DNA of 64,000 bases, taken from Nitrospiraceae bacterium. GTDB lineage: Bacteria; Nitrospirota; Thermodesulfovibrionia; UBA6902. Under the pieces are notes generated by a model. That model made no database searches and was not told the DNA's origin. It saw nothing but the letters and a program-made list of their open reading frames with translations. Numbering within the stretch: the stretch's first letter is position 1; each line of letters opens with the position of its first letter. Positions 36,419-44,541 of the stretch are shown piece by piece. Location of the stretch: assembly GCA_020356065.1 (NCBI GenBank), contig CP070632.1, positions 135,744 to 199,743 of the forward strand, in the 5' to 3' direction. The translations under genes were made by a program, and so were the position numbers.

Positions 36419-37423
36419 TTACCCCCACACACCTTCAATTTTTGCAGAACACTTGAAACAGGTTCCGTTCTTAATTTTATTTGATGTATTATACCCAATC
36501 CGCTCTATAAGAAGCTCTCCACAGTCAGGACAGTACGTATTTTCTCCACCCTCCCCCGGCACATTACCTTCATATACGTACTTGAGTCCGGCTTTTAATC
36601 CCATGTCCCTTGCCCGTCTCAGTGTTTCAACGGGGGTTCTGGGCTTGTCCAGAATCTCATACGTAGGATAAAACTGTGTTACATGCCATGGAATTGCAGG
36701 ATCAACAGATAAAATAAATTCTATAATGTCCTGTAACACTTCATCTGAATCATTGTATGATGGGATGATAAGAGTCGTAATCTCCACCCAGACACCTGAC
36801 TCCTTCATTAATCTTATTGTGTCCAGAACAGGTTTGAGTCGAGCACCGCAAACTTTTTTATAGAATTGATCATCGCCCTTCAGATCAATATTATTTCCAT
36901 CAATATAAGGAATAATTTTTTTTGCTGCTTCAGTGCCCGTATATCCGTTACTGACAAACACATTTTTTATACCGCGTTGATGAGCAATCCTGGCGCAGTC
37001 ATATGCAAACTCAAAAAAGACTGTCGGTTCAGTGTATGTATACGATATACTTTTACAGCCAGCCTTTTCAGCGGCATGCACCACCTTCTCCGGTGTTACA
37101 TCTTCTCCCGGGATCTTATCATGGGTCTTAGGGTACTGGGCTATATCATAATTCTGACAGTGTTTGCATTTGAAATTACAGCCAACTGTGGAAATCGAAA
37201 AAGATGTCGATTCAGGACAAAAATGAAACAGCGGCTTCTTTTCAATAGGATCTATATTCATGGAAATCAGTTTTCCGTAAACCAGGCTGTACAGTATCCC
37301 ATTCCTGTTTTCCCTCACGCTGCATATTCCCTTCTTTCCTTCCGGGATTATACAGTTATGAGCACACAGAATACATTTAACTTTGAGACCATCACGTTTT
37401 CCGTAAAACATTGCTTCTTTCAT
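36419..37423 (-). CDS. amrS: AmmeMemoRadiSam-system radical SAM enzyme (AmrS-like)
   Basis: 334 residues. An N-terminal Cys region (CILCAHNCIIPEGKKGICSVREN), then the radical SAM cluster VGCNFKCKHCQNYDIAQ (Cx3Cx2C), SYTYTEPTVFFEFAYD, and a C-terminal zinc-like CPDCGELL...CFKC. This matches the AmrS family related to pyruvate-formate-lyase activases; the substrate is undefined. AmrA/AmrB partners are not in the window. It heads a two-gene unit with the DtxR regulator. Confidence 0.9.
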   Translation of the reverse strand: MKEAMFYGKRDGLKVKCILCAHNCIIPEGKKGICSVRENRNGILYSLVYGKLISMNIDPIEKKPLFHFCPESTSFSISTVGCNFKCKHCQNYDIAQYPKTHDKIPGEDVTPEKVVHAAEKAGCKSISYTYTEPTVFFEFAYDCARIAHQRGIKNVFVSNGYTGTEAAKKIIPYIDGNNIDLKGDDQFYKKVCGARLKPVLDTIRLMKESGVWVEITTLIIPSYNDSDEVLQDIIEFILSVDPAIPWHVTQFYPTYEILDKPRTPVETLRRARDMGLKAGLKYVYEGNVPGEGGENTYCPDCGELLIERIGYNTSNKIKNGTCFKCSAKIEGVWG

Positions 37424-37620
37424 ACCATCATTATATCACAGGAACTGGTTCTCTTTAATCGAATATCTACTGACATTCAAGAAGCAACGTCTAAACTTAT
37501 TTGTTCGTTATGCCGATAATAAATGCATGATTATCAATTGTTCATTATTTATCAACGATAGTGCCATTATCTGGAACGTTCACAAAATGTATTCTTATGT
37601 TCTTATTTTGTATTTTTTTC

Positions 37621-37647
37621 TTGACAAGGAATTTTATTTCATATAAA
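37621..37647 (+). promoter_or_regulatory. Promoter for the winged-helix gene
   Basis: TTGACA at 37621-37626 and TATAAA at 37642-37647 (15-nt spacer; TAAATT at 37644 gives 17). The ATG at 37661 is only 13 nt downstream of the -10, so the 5' leader is very short and lacks a ribosome site. Confidence 0.5.
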
Positions 37648-37660
37648 TTATTAATAACAT

Positions 37661-38206
37661 ATGTTAGAAAAACTTTTTACATCGGGTATCAGGGCGGATA
37701 TTATGTCCCTGCTATTCAATAACCCAGAAGAAAAGTTTTATGTCAGAGAAGTAGCCAGACTTGTCAACAAAAATCCATCAGGTGTTAAAAGAGAACTTGA
37801 CAAGCTTCTTAAGATGGATCTCGTGCTCACTGAAAAAGAAGGCAACCTGAAATATTTCAAGGTCAACAGAAACTCTCCCCTCTTTCCTGAACTGAAGGGT
37901 CTTATTGCCAAGTCACTCGGCCTCCCGGGAGCGCTCAAATCTGTTCTCAAAGCTTCCGAAGCTAAAACAGCCTTTATTCATGGTTCATATATTAAAAATG
38001 CGAACATACCTTCTGTTGATCTGTTTGTGGTTTCTGATGCAAATCATCTGAGAAGGACGCTTGATGATATAGAAAAAAGATTCGGCAGGTCTATACATTT
38101 AACATTAATGAGTGTCTCTGAATATAAGTCAAAAAAACGAGCCGGAGAACGTCAATTAAAGAAGCTGTTAAACAAACAGAAGATTCTTCTCTTGGGAAGA
38201 TTGTGA
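37661..38206 (+). CDS. Winged-helix regulator with degenerate nucleotidyltransferase domain
   Basis: 181 residues: an ArsR-like winged helix (about 1-70; SGIRADIMSLLFNNPEEKFYVREVARLVNKNPSGVKREL) followed by an MNT-like domain (about 100-170) where HGSYIKNANIPSVDLFVV retains the Gly-Ser and one Asp of the polymerase-beta fold but lacks the second catalytic Asp pattern. Such wHTH-NTase proteins are autonomous regulators or antitoxin-like. The next gene, 44 nt downstream, is the lysine-rich histone-like gene, so they may be co-expressed. Confidence 0.75.
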   Translation: MLEKLFTSGIRADIMSLLFNNPEEKFYVREVARLVNKNPSGVKRELDKLLKMDLVLTEKEGNLKYFKVNRNSPLFPELKGLIAKSLGLPGALKSVLKASEAKTAFIHGSYIKNANIPSVDLFVVSDANHLRRTLDDIEKRFGRSIHLTLMSVSEYKSKKRAGERQLKKLLNKQKILLLGRL

Positions 38207-38250
38207 TAAATACTCCCACAACATTGGGAAAAGAAAGGGGGTGAGCTTGA

Positions 38251-38382
38251 ATGGCCGCCAAAAAGAAAGCCGCTGCAAAAAAGAAAGCTACCAAGAAAAA
38301 AGTAGCTAAAAAGAAAGTAGCTAAGAAGAAAGCTACCAAGAAGAAAGCTACCAAGAAAAAAGCCGCAAAGAAAAAAAGATAA
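38251..38382 (+). CDS. Lysine-rich histone H1-like protein
   Basis: 43 residues, of which over half are Lys, built from KKKA(A/T)KKKVA units and ending KKKR. A strong AGGGGGTGA site precedes the ATG and an excellent terminator follows. Resembles the C-terminal tails of HctA/HctB, AlgP and other bacterial H1-like proteins that bind DNA non-specifically. The very repetitive gene also creates long meaningless frames on the opposite strand. Confidence 0.85.
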   Translation: MAAKKKAAAKKKATKKKVAKKKVAKKKATKKKATKKKAAKKKR

Positions 38383-38404
38383 ATTCTTCTGTGTTGCTAC
38401 ATTA

Positions 38405-38445
38405 AGCTGTCCCATCCTTCGCAAGGTGGGACAGCTCTTTTTTTA
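38405..38445 (+). terminator. Strong rho-independent terminator
   Basis: AGCTGTCCCA (38405-38414) pairs with TGGGACAGCT (38427-38436), the stem continuing inward as CCTT/AAGG around CGC, followed by CTTTTTTTAT. It ends the winged-helix/H1-like transcript. Confidence 0.92.
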
Positions 38446-38945
38446 TCTGTCCCGAACTACAAACACATTTCAAATATTGAAAACCTTTCCTTAACTTGAT
38501 CTTGAAAGGCTTCAGGGTGGAAGGGTCCAAGATTGACACTATTCTAGGTATTGATTCAAACCAGCTCTGCCGATACATGATTCTGAAGTCATACGGTATC
38601 AGTCCATTTATAATTATTCCATCACTTGTATCCCCGGACCCTCAAATATTGAAGCGAGTCTGCGCGAAGAGTCGCTCTGACCTTACATCCTTTTTTATAT
38701 TCGGGTCACGAATATTCTTTCACTGCAGGTTACACTTTCCACTGATCTTCTAACCATTGAGATATTGATAGCCAAAAACGATCTGTTCAGAAAGTTTTAA
38801 ATTTAGCGTTGCAGTAATCATTATTTCCCATTGATAGTAGCGGGATCTGCCGGCAGGGATAGTCGGGTCTATTCTCAGCTCTTCTTAAGATGAGGTGAGA
38901 CTTTCAAAAGGCTTTTGAGTATGGTCAATTGATAAAAAAGAGAGT
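38446..38945. other. Intergenic region between terminator and lpxC
   Basis: About 500 bp. Apart from the dispersed hairpin repeat at 38651-38682 I see no gene, promoter or terminator I can defend. The 85-codon open frame on the plus strand has no ribosome site or recognisable content. Confidence 0.4.
38651..38682. repeat. Dispersed hairpin repeat, copy B
   Basis: Reverse complement matches copy A (14301-14332) at 28 of 32 positions. It can fold as a 9-bp stem with one mismatch (AGCGAGTCT/AGAGTCGCT) around GCGCGA. Confidence 0.65.
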
Positions 38946-39839
38946 TTATACCTGAGCAACAACTTCTTCAGCTGTCGGCTTCGCAACATGCAGAGATACA
39001 ATTTCCCATGAGTCACTGCACAAAAGGATTTTTTTCAGAAGTTTGATATGAAGAGTATGCCCTGATTTGTTTGCAATAATATGCCCGAAAATCGGTGCTC
39101 CTATTAATGACAGATCCCCTATAGCATCAAGTATTTTATGCCGGACAAATTCATCTTTAAACCGTAATTGACCGCCGTTAATGACCTCACTGTCATTAAG
39201 TACAATCGCATTGTCAAGTGAGCCTCCCCTTGCCAGCCCTTTAGATTTCATCATTTCAACATCTCTTAAAAAACCAAACGTCCGGGCAGGAGCCAGTTCA
39301 CTGACAAATTTCATAGTTGTAATGTCTATACCCATTTTCTGCTCACCGAATGCAGGGTGCGTATAAAAAACCCTGTACGTTATTCTCGTTCCATCATACG
39401 GTGTTATTGCAATCTGGCATGGGCCTTCCATAACAACGATAGGTTTTAAAATCCTTATGCATGATAAAGCCTGTGCCTGCTTCTCCAGTCCGGCTTCCCT
39501 TATCAGAGTAATAAACGGCAGTGCGCTGCCGTCCAAAATGGGAACTTCCGGTCCATTTAATTCAACAAAGACGTTATCTATACATAACCCTGAAAAAGAA
39601 GCCAGCAGATGTTCTACTGTCCCGACCCTGGCACCGTTTGATTTAAGAGTTGTGGCAAAAGCGGTATCAGACACTGAACTGACATTTGCCTTAATCCGTT
39701 CGTTGTTTTTGTCTGTTCTGATAAAGACAATGCCGGTATCGGCCGGAGCAGGTCTCAGGTTCATTTTAATTTCTTTCCCGGTATGGAGACCTTTACCCTG
39801 GACAGAAACCTCTTTTTGTATTGTATTCTGCAAACGCAT
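38946..39839 (-). CDS. lpxC: UDP-3-O-acyl-N-acetylglucosamine deacetylase
   Basis: 297 residues. The zinc-binding motifs are all visible: GTVEHLLASFSG, VRHKILDAIGDLSL and GHTLHIKLL. It commits UDP-acyl-GlcNAc to lipid A synthesis, establishing a Gram-negative LPS-type outer membrane. Length is normal. Other lpx genes are not in the window. Confidence 0.97.
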   Translation of the reverse strand: MRLQNTIQKEVSVQGKGLHTGKEIKMNLRPAPADTGIVFIRTDKNNERIKANVSSVSDTAFATTLKSNGARVGTVEHLLASFSGLCIDNVFVELNGPEVPILDGSALPFITLIREAGLEKQAQALSCIRILKPIVVMEGPCQIAITPYDGTRITYRVFYTHPAFGEQKMGIDITTMKFVSELAPARTFGFLRDVEMMKSKGLARGGSLDNAIVLNDSEVINGGQLRFKDEFVRHKILDAIGDLSLIGAPIFGHIIANKSGHTLHIKLLKKILLCSDSWEIVSLHVAKPTAEEVVAQV

Positions 39840-39952
39840 AACTTTCTGTAGTATGCAAATTCGATACCAAATAAAATTGTTTTATTAATCAGAAGGTTTA
39901 GAATTCAGAATGTATCATAAATACATCATTAGTGTACCTATCTCCGCACAGT

Positions 39953-41344
39953 TTACACTTTTCCTCCAATCACCATTTCAGGAATCCTAATAGTCGGCAT
40001 GGCGTCAGAGACAGGTACTCCCTGCGCGTCTTTTCCGCACGTACCTATGTCAAAACCGATGTCATCTCCAACCATGTCAATAGACTTCAGAATTTCAGGG
40101 CCATTCCCTATTAAAGTGGCCCCGCGTAACGGTTCACCTATGTCCCCTTTTTCGATGATACATCCCTCTGACACTTCAAAAACAAACTCTCCTGTAACCG
40201 TATTTACCTGCCCTCCCCCCATTTTTTTCACAAAAAAACCTTTGTCCACAGATTTAACAATTTTCTCCGGGCTTCCCTCTCCAGGCGCAATAAATGTATT
40301 TGTCATCCGCGGAATGGGTCTGTTTCTGTATGATTGTCTTCTGCCGTTTCCCGTCGATGGAACTTTTCCCTTCAGTGAAGTCATCACGTCATACATATAT
40401 CCTTTTAAAATTCCTTTATCAACAAGAACGGTTCTTTGAGAAGGGACACCCTCATCATCAAACCTGAATGAGCCCCTCCTGCCGGCAAGTGTTGAATCAT
40501 CGATTATTGTTACGAGGGAAGAGGCAATCTTCTCTCCGACCTTATCGGAATATACAGACAGTCCCTGCTGCACGAGATCCGCTTCCAATCCATGGCCTAT
40601 CGCTTCATGGATCATTGTCCCTCCTGCCTCTGAAGCTATTACAACAGGCATCCTGCCGCCCGGAGCCTTTTTTGCCTTCAACATACTGACAGCCTTTTTT
40701 GCAGCCTTTACAGCTGTCTGTTCAAAAGGGTTCTCTTCAAATATTTCAAATCCAGCCATACCACCCACAGATTCATATCCTGTCTGCAGCAGATCACCGT
40801 CTGCGGCAATTACATGTATCAAGGCAAGTGAATATATTCTCTCGTCTTCAGCAATTATTCCATCAGATGTAGCTATGCAAACATCCTGAATTGTGTCCCT
40901 GTATATAACTGATACCTGACTGATACTCGAAGAAATGTTCTTTGCTGCCCGGTTGGCGTTTTCAACCAGAGAAATTTTTCGGGTCATATCAACATCGCCG
41001 GGATTACGTATAATGTCAAAGTTTACGAGCGGGTTTATTTTAGTTAAATCAAACGTTCTGTCAGCCTTATCTTTGTCCTTCACAGCCCGGCTTACTGTTT
41101 CAGCTATATCAAACAGCGAGTGTTCCGAAAAATCATTGCTGTAGGCATATGCTGACTTGTCTCCGAATACCACACGCACCCCTATTCCGGCATCAACACC
41201 CGAAGACAGTTTTTCTATCTTATCATCTTCAAGCTGTATGGTCAGAGGCCTTTGATGTTCGATAAATATGTCACCATAATCAGCCCCGGTTGACATGGAC
41301 TTCTTCAGGATACCTGCTAATACATCATCTGACGGTCTTTTCAT
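39953..41344 (-). CDS. tldD: Metalloprotease TldD
   Basis: 463 residues from the preferred Met. Contains MIHEAIGHGLEADLVQQ (HExxxH zinc motif), the N-terminal GADYGDIFIE, SSGVDAGIGVRVVFG, and the C-terminal GGGQVNTVTGEFVFEVSEGCIIEKGD. TldD with PmbA/TldE degrades unfolded peptides and processes some RiPPs; PmbA is not seen here. An upstream start at 41413 would add 23 residues not expected before the conserved N-terminal helix. Neither start has a good ribosome site. Confidence 0.93.
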   Translation of the reverse strand: MKRPSDDVLAGILKKSMSTGADYGDIFIEHQRPLTIQLEDDKIEKLSSGVDAGIGVRVVFGDKSAYAYSNDFSEHSLFDIAETVSRAVKDKDKADRTFDLTKINPLVNFDIIRNPGDVDMTRKISLVENANRAAKNISSSISQVSVIYRDTIQDVCIATSDGIIAEDERIYSLALIHVIAADGDLLQTGYESVGGMAGFEIFEENPFEQTAVKAAKKAVSMLKAKKAPGGRMPVVIASEAGGTMIHEAIGHGLEADLVQQGLSVYSDKVGEKIASSLVTIIDDSTLAGRRGSFRFDDEGVPSQRTVLVDKGILKGYMYDVMTSLKGKVPSTGNGRRQSYRNRPIPRMTNTFIAPGEGSPEKIVKSVDKGFFVKKMGGGQVNTVTGEFVFEVSEGCIIEKGDIGEPLRGATLIGNGPEILKSIDMVGDDIGFDIGTCGKDAQGVPVSDAMPTIRIPEMVIGGKV

Positions 41345-41511
41345 ATTTTTTTTGGCTGATCGTCGCTGGGAATTATTGATTACAATATATAAAAATTCAG
41401 TTCCCGCATTCATCCTGCCTTTTGAATTTATACATTCTATTATGTACAGTTAAGTGATATTATACTAAAACAGTTTTAATTCTGTATTCATTCAATGAAT
41501 GAGGAGGGATC

Positions 41512-42300
41512 ATGTCTAGAATTGGTGTAATTGCGGGAAGCGGACTTTACGAAATCAGAGGACTGACCATAAAGAAGAACAGGACTGTAACAACTCCCTA
41601 TGGGAGACCATCGGAGAAATATGTTATTGGTGAGATAGACGATACAGAAATCATTTTCCTGCCAAGGCATGGAAAGCATCATGGCATACCTCCTCACATG
41701 ATAAACTACAGGGCCAACATATGGGGCTTTAAGAAACTGGGCGTCAAAAGGATTCTTTCCATAAGCGCTGTCGGGGGCATAAGGAAAGGATTAAAACCCG
41801 GCGATATAATAATTCTGGACCAGGTACTGGACATGACGAAAAACAGGCAGGCAACATTTTTTGACGGTAAAGACGGTGTTGCACATATTGATTTTACGGA
41901 CCCCTTTTGTCCGGAGCTCGGAAAGGCAATTAAAAGGGCGGGAGTAAAGTCAAAGGTCACCCTTAAAAAGGGGGGCACCTATGTGGCTGTCGAAGGACCG
42001 CGCCTTGAGTCTGCCAGTGAAATAAAAAGTTTCCGTATTCTCGGAGGAGATGTTGTGGGGATGACTGGCATGCCTGAAGCCTCCCTGGCACGAGAGGCGG
42101 AAATATGTTATGCAGGGGTATCTGTAGTAGCCAATTATGCAGCAGGTATCAGCAGGAAGAAACTCACGGTAGCAGAAGTGATGGAGGCCATGAAAGGTAC
42201 AACCGGGAACCTGAAAAAACTCCTTAAGGCTGTCTTTACCATGATTCCTGATGAAAGAAAGTGTGCCTGCAAAGACGCGCTGGCTGAAGCTAAGATATAG
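41512..42300 (+). CDS. mtnP: MTA/purine nucleoside phosphorylase, MTAP family
   Basis: 262 residues. IGVIAGSGLYEI, FLPRHGKHHGIPPHMINYRANIWG, SAVGGIRKGLKPGDIIILDQ and GMTGMPEASLAREAEICYAGVSVVANYAAG match S-methyl-5'-thioadenosine/inosine phosphorylases. MTGMPEA replaces the more usual MTNMPEA, so whether MTA, MTI or 6-oxopurine nucleosides are preferred is uncertain. Strong GGAGG site. Confidence 0.9.
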   Translation: MSRIGVIAGSGLYEIRGLTIKKNRTVTTPYGRPSEKYVIGEIDDTEIIFLPRHGKHHGIPPHMINYRANIWGFKKLGVKRILSISAVGGIRKGLKPGDIIILDQVLDMTKNRQATFFDGKDGVAHIDFTDPFCPELGKAIKRAGVKSKVTLKKGGTYVAVEGPRLESASEIKSFRILGGDVVGMTGMPEASLAREAEICYAGVSVVANYAAGISRKKLTVAEVMEAMKGTTGNLKKLLKAVFTMIPDERKCACKDALAEAKI

Positions 42301-42346
42301 ATTGTTGGGCATAATTGCATGTCAGAATTTTTTAATCTTTTTTACT

Positions 42347-43207
42347 TTACTGCAATTCCAACATCCCACTCTGAATAGTCAATGTACCATTAGTTATTGT
42401 CATATTTCCGACAAGAGTGGTTAAGAGTATATTGTTCAAATAATCGCAATCATATCCTGCCTTCAAATAGACTGACTTGTTAATATCTATAAGAAGATTT
42501 TCAATAAAAAGCGTGGCCTGAATCTGCATAGTCTCCATACTTGCAGTATTATCATACGCATCTTGAATAAAATCATATTCATCAGTAGTGCCTTCAATTC
42601 TTGATTGAAGGTTTGGGCATGTATATAAATGTGTAACGCCATCAATGTCATCCTGATCTAAAGTCTGCTTTTTGATTTCACCAGCTGAGGCAGACCCATA
42701 CATTGTTTTTTCAGAATCTGCACCACTGTATAAATCAACTAAACATAGAGAATGACCATGCTCATGTGTCCCTACATTCTGCAAATCATAAGTACCAGAA
42801 GCCCCGGTAGTGCTCCAGGTATAATACGTGTTAAACCTGACATCACTATCAAGTAGTTCTCCCTCTTGAGATGGAGGCCAAATTTTATATCAAAATCTAT
42901 TTTCTGCCAGCGTTCCAACGCCAAGTAGACCGAATGTGACTATATTGTTTCCATCATTTATGCCATGTGCTGTTCCTGTTGTCGTTCCACCATAGTAAAA
43001 AATAAAATCTGCGCAACATCTGTCCACGTCTGCATGCCTTCCAGAATAGCTGTAATAGTGCCTATTGGCCCTCCTAAATCATTTATTAAATACATTATTT
43101 CAGAGTTCTGCCATTTAATTTCTTTACCGACACTAGTTGTACAAACTCCATAATGCAGTCCATACAAGGGTAACTAAAATAAATAACGTAAATGAGAAGA
43201 ATTTCAT
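42347..43207 (-). pseudogene. Matrixin-like metalloprotease, frameshifted and interrupted
   Basis: A complete matrixin-type gene can be pieced together on the minus strand: signal peptide MKFFSFTLFILVTLVW from the ATG at 43207; then in another frame HYGVCTT...EIKWQNSEIMYLIND...GMQTWTDV; then in a third frame FYYGGTTTGTAHGINDGNN; then a TGA (AENRF-stop-YKIW) and the rest, with the zinc motif HEHGHSL and the Met-turn region KTMYGSA. At least two frameshifts and one nonsense codon are needed, so it is not translated as one protein. The zinc-site tail reads LCLVD. Confidence 0.8.
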
Positions 43208-43210
43208 GTC

Positions 43211-43741
43211 TTAATAACTGTGCCTATTTATTTTATCAATCAATTCTTCTACAGGAATGTTATTATCGATGAGTTCCTGTCCTTCTAAAACAGAAAATCA
43301 TTTTTTTCTTGCAATACCATCATCGCCAATGACATATTTACCCTGGCCTTTTCCAACAATATTAAAAACTTCTCCTTCTTTTAAACTCCTTCCAACACGC
43401 AAAAATAAAATGACCCATTCCCCTGCTTTTAAAGGTGCAACATCAGATACCCTGAGACCAACATCTCCTATCTCTCCTCCTTCATATTCAACAATTAAAT
43501 TCCTTTTGATAGTCATACCCTTGATCATTTTTTGTTTTATCAATAGTGCTCTGCTAATTATGCTCTTACCATCACTGCTCCAGCGAGCTTTCACGTCTTT
43601 TATCTCACCCTGAACTACATGGTCTGATTCCATTGTTAGATGTTCAGTACTCATCCCTGTCATGATAGCTGATGATTCAGACTGTAAAAAGCATAAGATA
43701 CTGAAGAATAATAATTTGAATAAAACAAGATTTCTCGTCAC
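43211..43741 (-). pseudogene. Exported partner of the matrixin gene, with premature TGA
   Basis: GTG start with an AGGAG site; signal peptide ending about SSA; 147 residues then a TGA (43298-43300) after GIARKK. The same frame continues another 28 codons (FSVLEGQELIDNN...) to TAA at 43211, only 3 nt before the matrixin ATG, which marks the original end. No SECIS-like hairpin follows the TGA. The truncated protein might still be made. Domain content (VQGEIKDVKARWSSDGKSIISRA, GEWVILFL) is typical of small secreted proteins encoded next to matrixins; function unknown. Confidence 0.65.
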
Positions 43742-44018
43742 GCGAGTCTCCTGACAAAGACAGATATACAGAAAAAACCCATTTGTTTTACAGTCACAAA
43801 TATTTTCATAGCAAAAATAAATAAAAGCCTTTATAAATATTATAATTTATAGGAATATAAATGTTTAACGAAAATGCCATTTTATAAAAGTAAGGGATTA
43901 GTATTGTTGTGCACATTTGCAGATTTGAATCTCTCTTTTAAAAGCATACAATTTAAAATTCAGGAACAATCTGCAACATCACTTTCTCTCTTCTGAGGAG
44001 ACTCCCTCACAATTCTCG

Positions 44019-44429
44019 TTATCTCCATTTCCGCAGCATTATCCAGTTTTTCATTTTGCATAAAGAGACAATAATTGTGATTACCAGACCTGTGATTTCG
44101 AGTATGACATTCAGTCCTTTCAAGTTTGTACGAACTGATATTACATCCCCAAGATACGCACATAAGAAAAGTGAAACGACCGGGAATATGAAGACCGGAA
44201 CATACGCTTTCACTTGAACACTTTTTTTCAGACCTAACGTGACCCTGTCACCTTCCCGTGCATGTAATGTATTGCCTGCCTCCATGACCATTCCTTCCCC
44301 GCTCTTGCCGCAGATGCCCGCCTGGGCCTTGCCGCACTCCTTGCAGGATGTGCTCTTATCAATCCTGATTTTGGCTCTGTTCCCCGCTATTTCAATAACA
44401 GTCCCTGTTTTAAGTCCTGAGCGTTCCGT
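44019..44429 (-). CDS. rseC: RseC/MucC-like (SoxR-reducing system) protein lacking a standard start codon
   Basis: About 136 residues: TVIEIAGNRAKIRI, a Cys cluster SCKECGKAQAGICGK, GDRVTLGL, and two membrane helices (about 75-115). This is the RseC/MucC family, linked to electron-transport control of SoxR and sigma-E. The conserved N-terminus is open back to an in-frame TAA at 44430-44432, but between them no ATG, GTG or TTG occurs in frame; ACG at 44427-44429 lies where a start is expected. Either a non-canonical start is used or the ATG has mutated. The first standard in-frame start (44291) would delete the Cys cluster. Confidence 0.65.
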   Translation of the reverse strand, partial: TERSGLKTGTVIEIAGNRAKIRIDKSTSCKECGKAQAGICGKSGEGMVMEAGNTLHAREGDRVTLGLKKSVQVKAYVPVFIFPVVSLFLCAYLGDVISVRTNLKGLNVILEITGLVITIIVSLCKMKNWIMLRKWR

Positions 44430-44487
44430 TTATGTATGTTAATTAATATAAATTGCTCTGCATATGATTCAGATCATCTTTACGCAA

Positions 44488-44516
44488 TTGATAATTAAAA
44501 TCCGGTATTTTATACT
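44488..44516 (+). promoter_or_regulatory. Sigma-70-type promoter for the nnr gene cluster
   Basis: TTGATA at 44488-44493 and TATACT at 44511-44516 with the ideal 17-nt spacer, 26 nt upstream of the ATG at 44542. Confidence 0.65.
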
Positions 44517-44541
44517 GGTCTAAAACAGGACAGAGGCACTC

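Noticed and set aside
38091-38424. Long minus-strand frames rich in Phe, Ala and Leu
   Set aside because: They are the antisense of the Lys-rich H1-like gene, which has the ribosome site and terminator.
42867-43300. In-frame TGA codons in the matrixin gene and in its partner (43298) read as selenocysteine
   Set aside because: No hairpin of suitable position follows either TGA, the positions are not Cys-like, and the matrixin gene also carries frameshifts. Pseudogene decay explains both.
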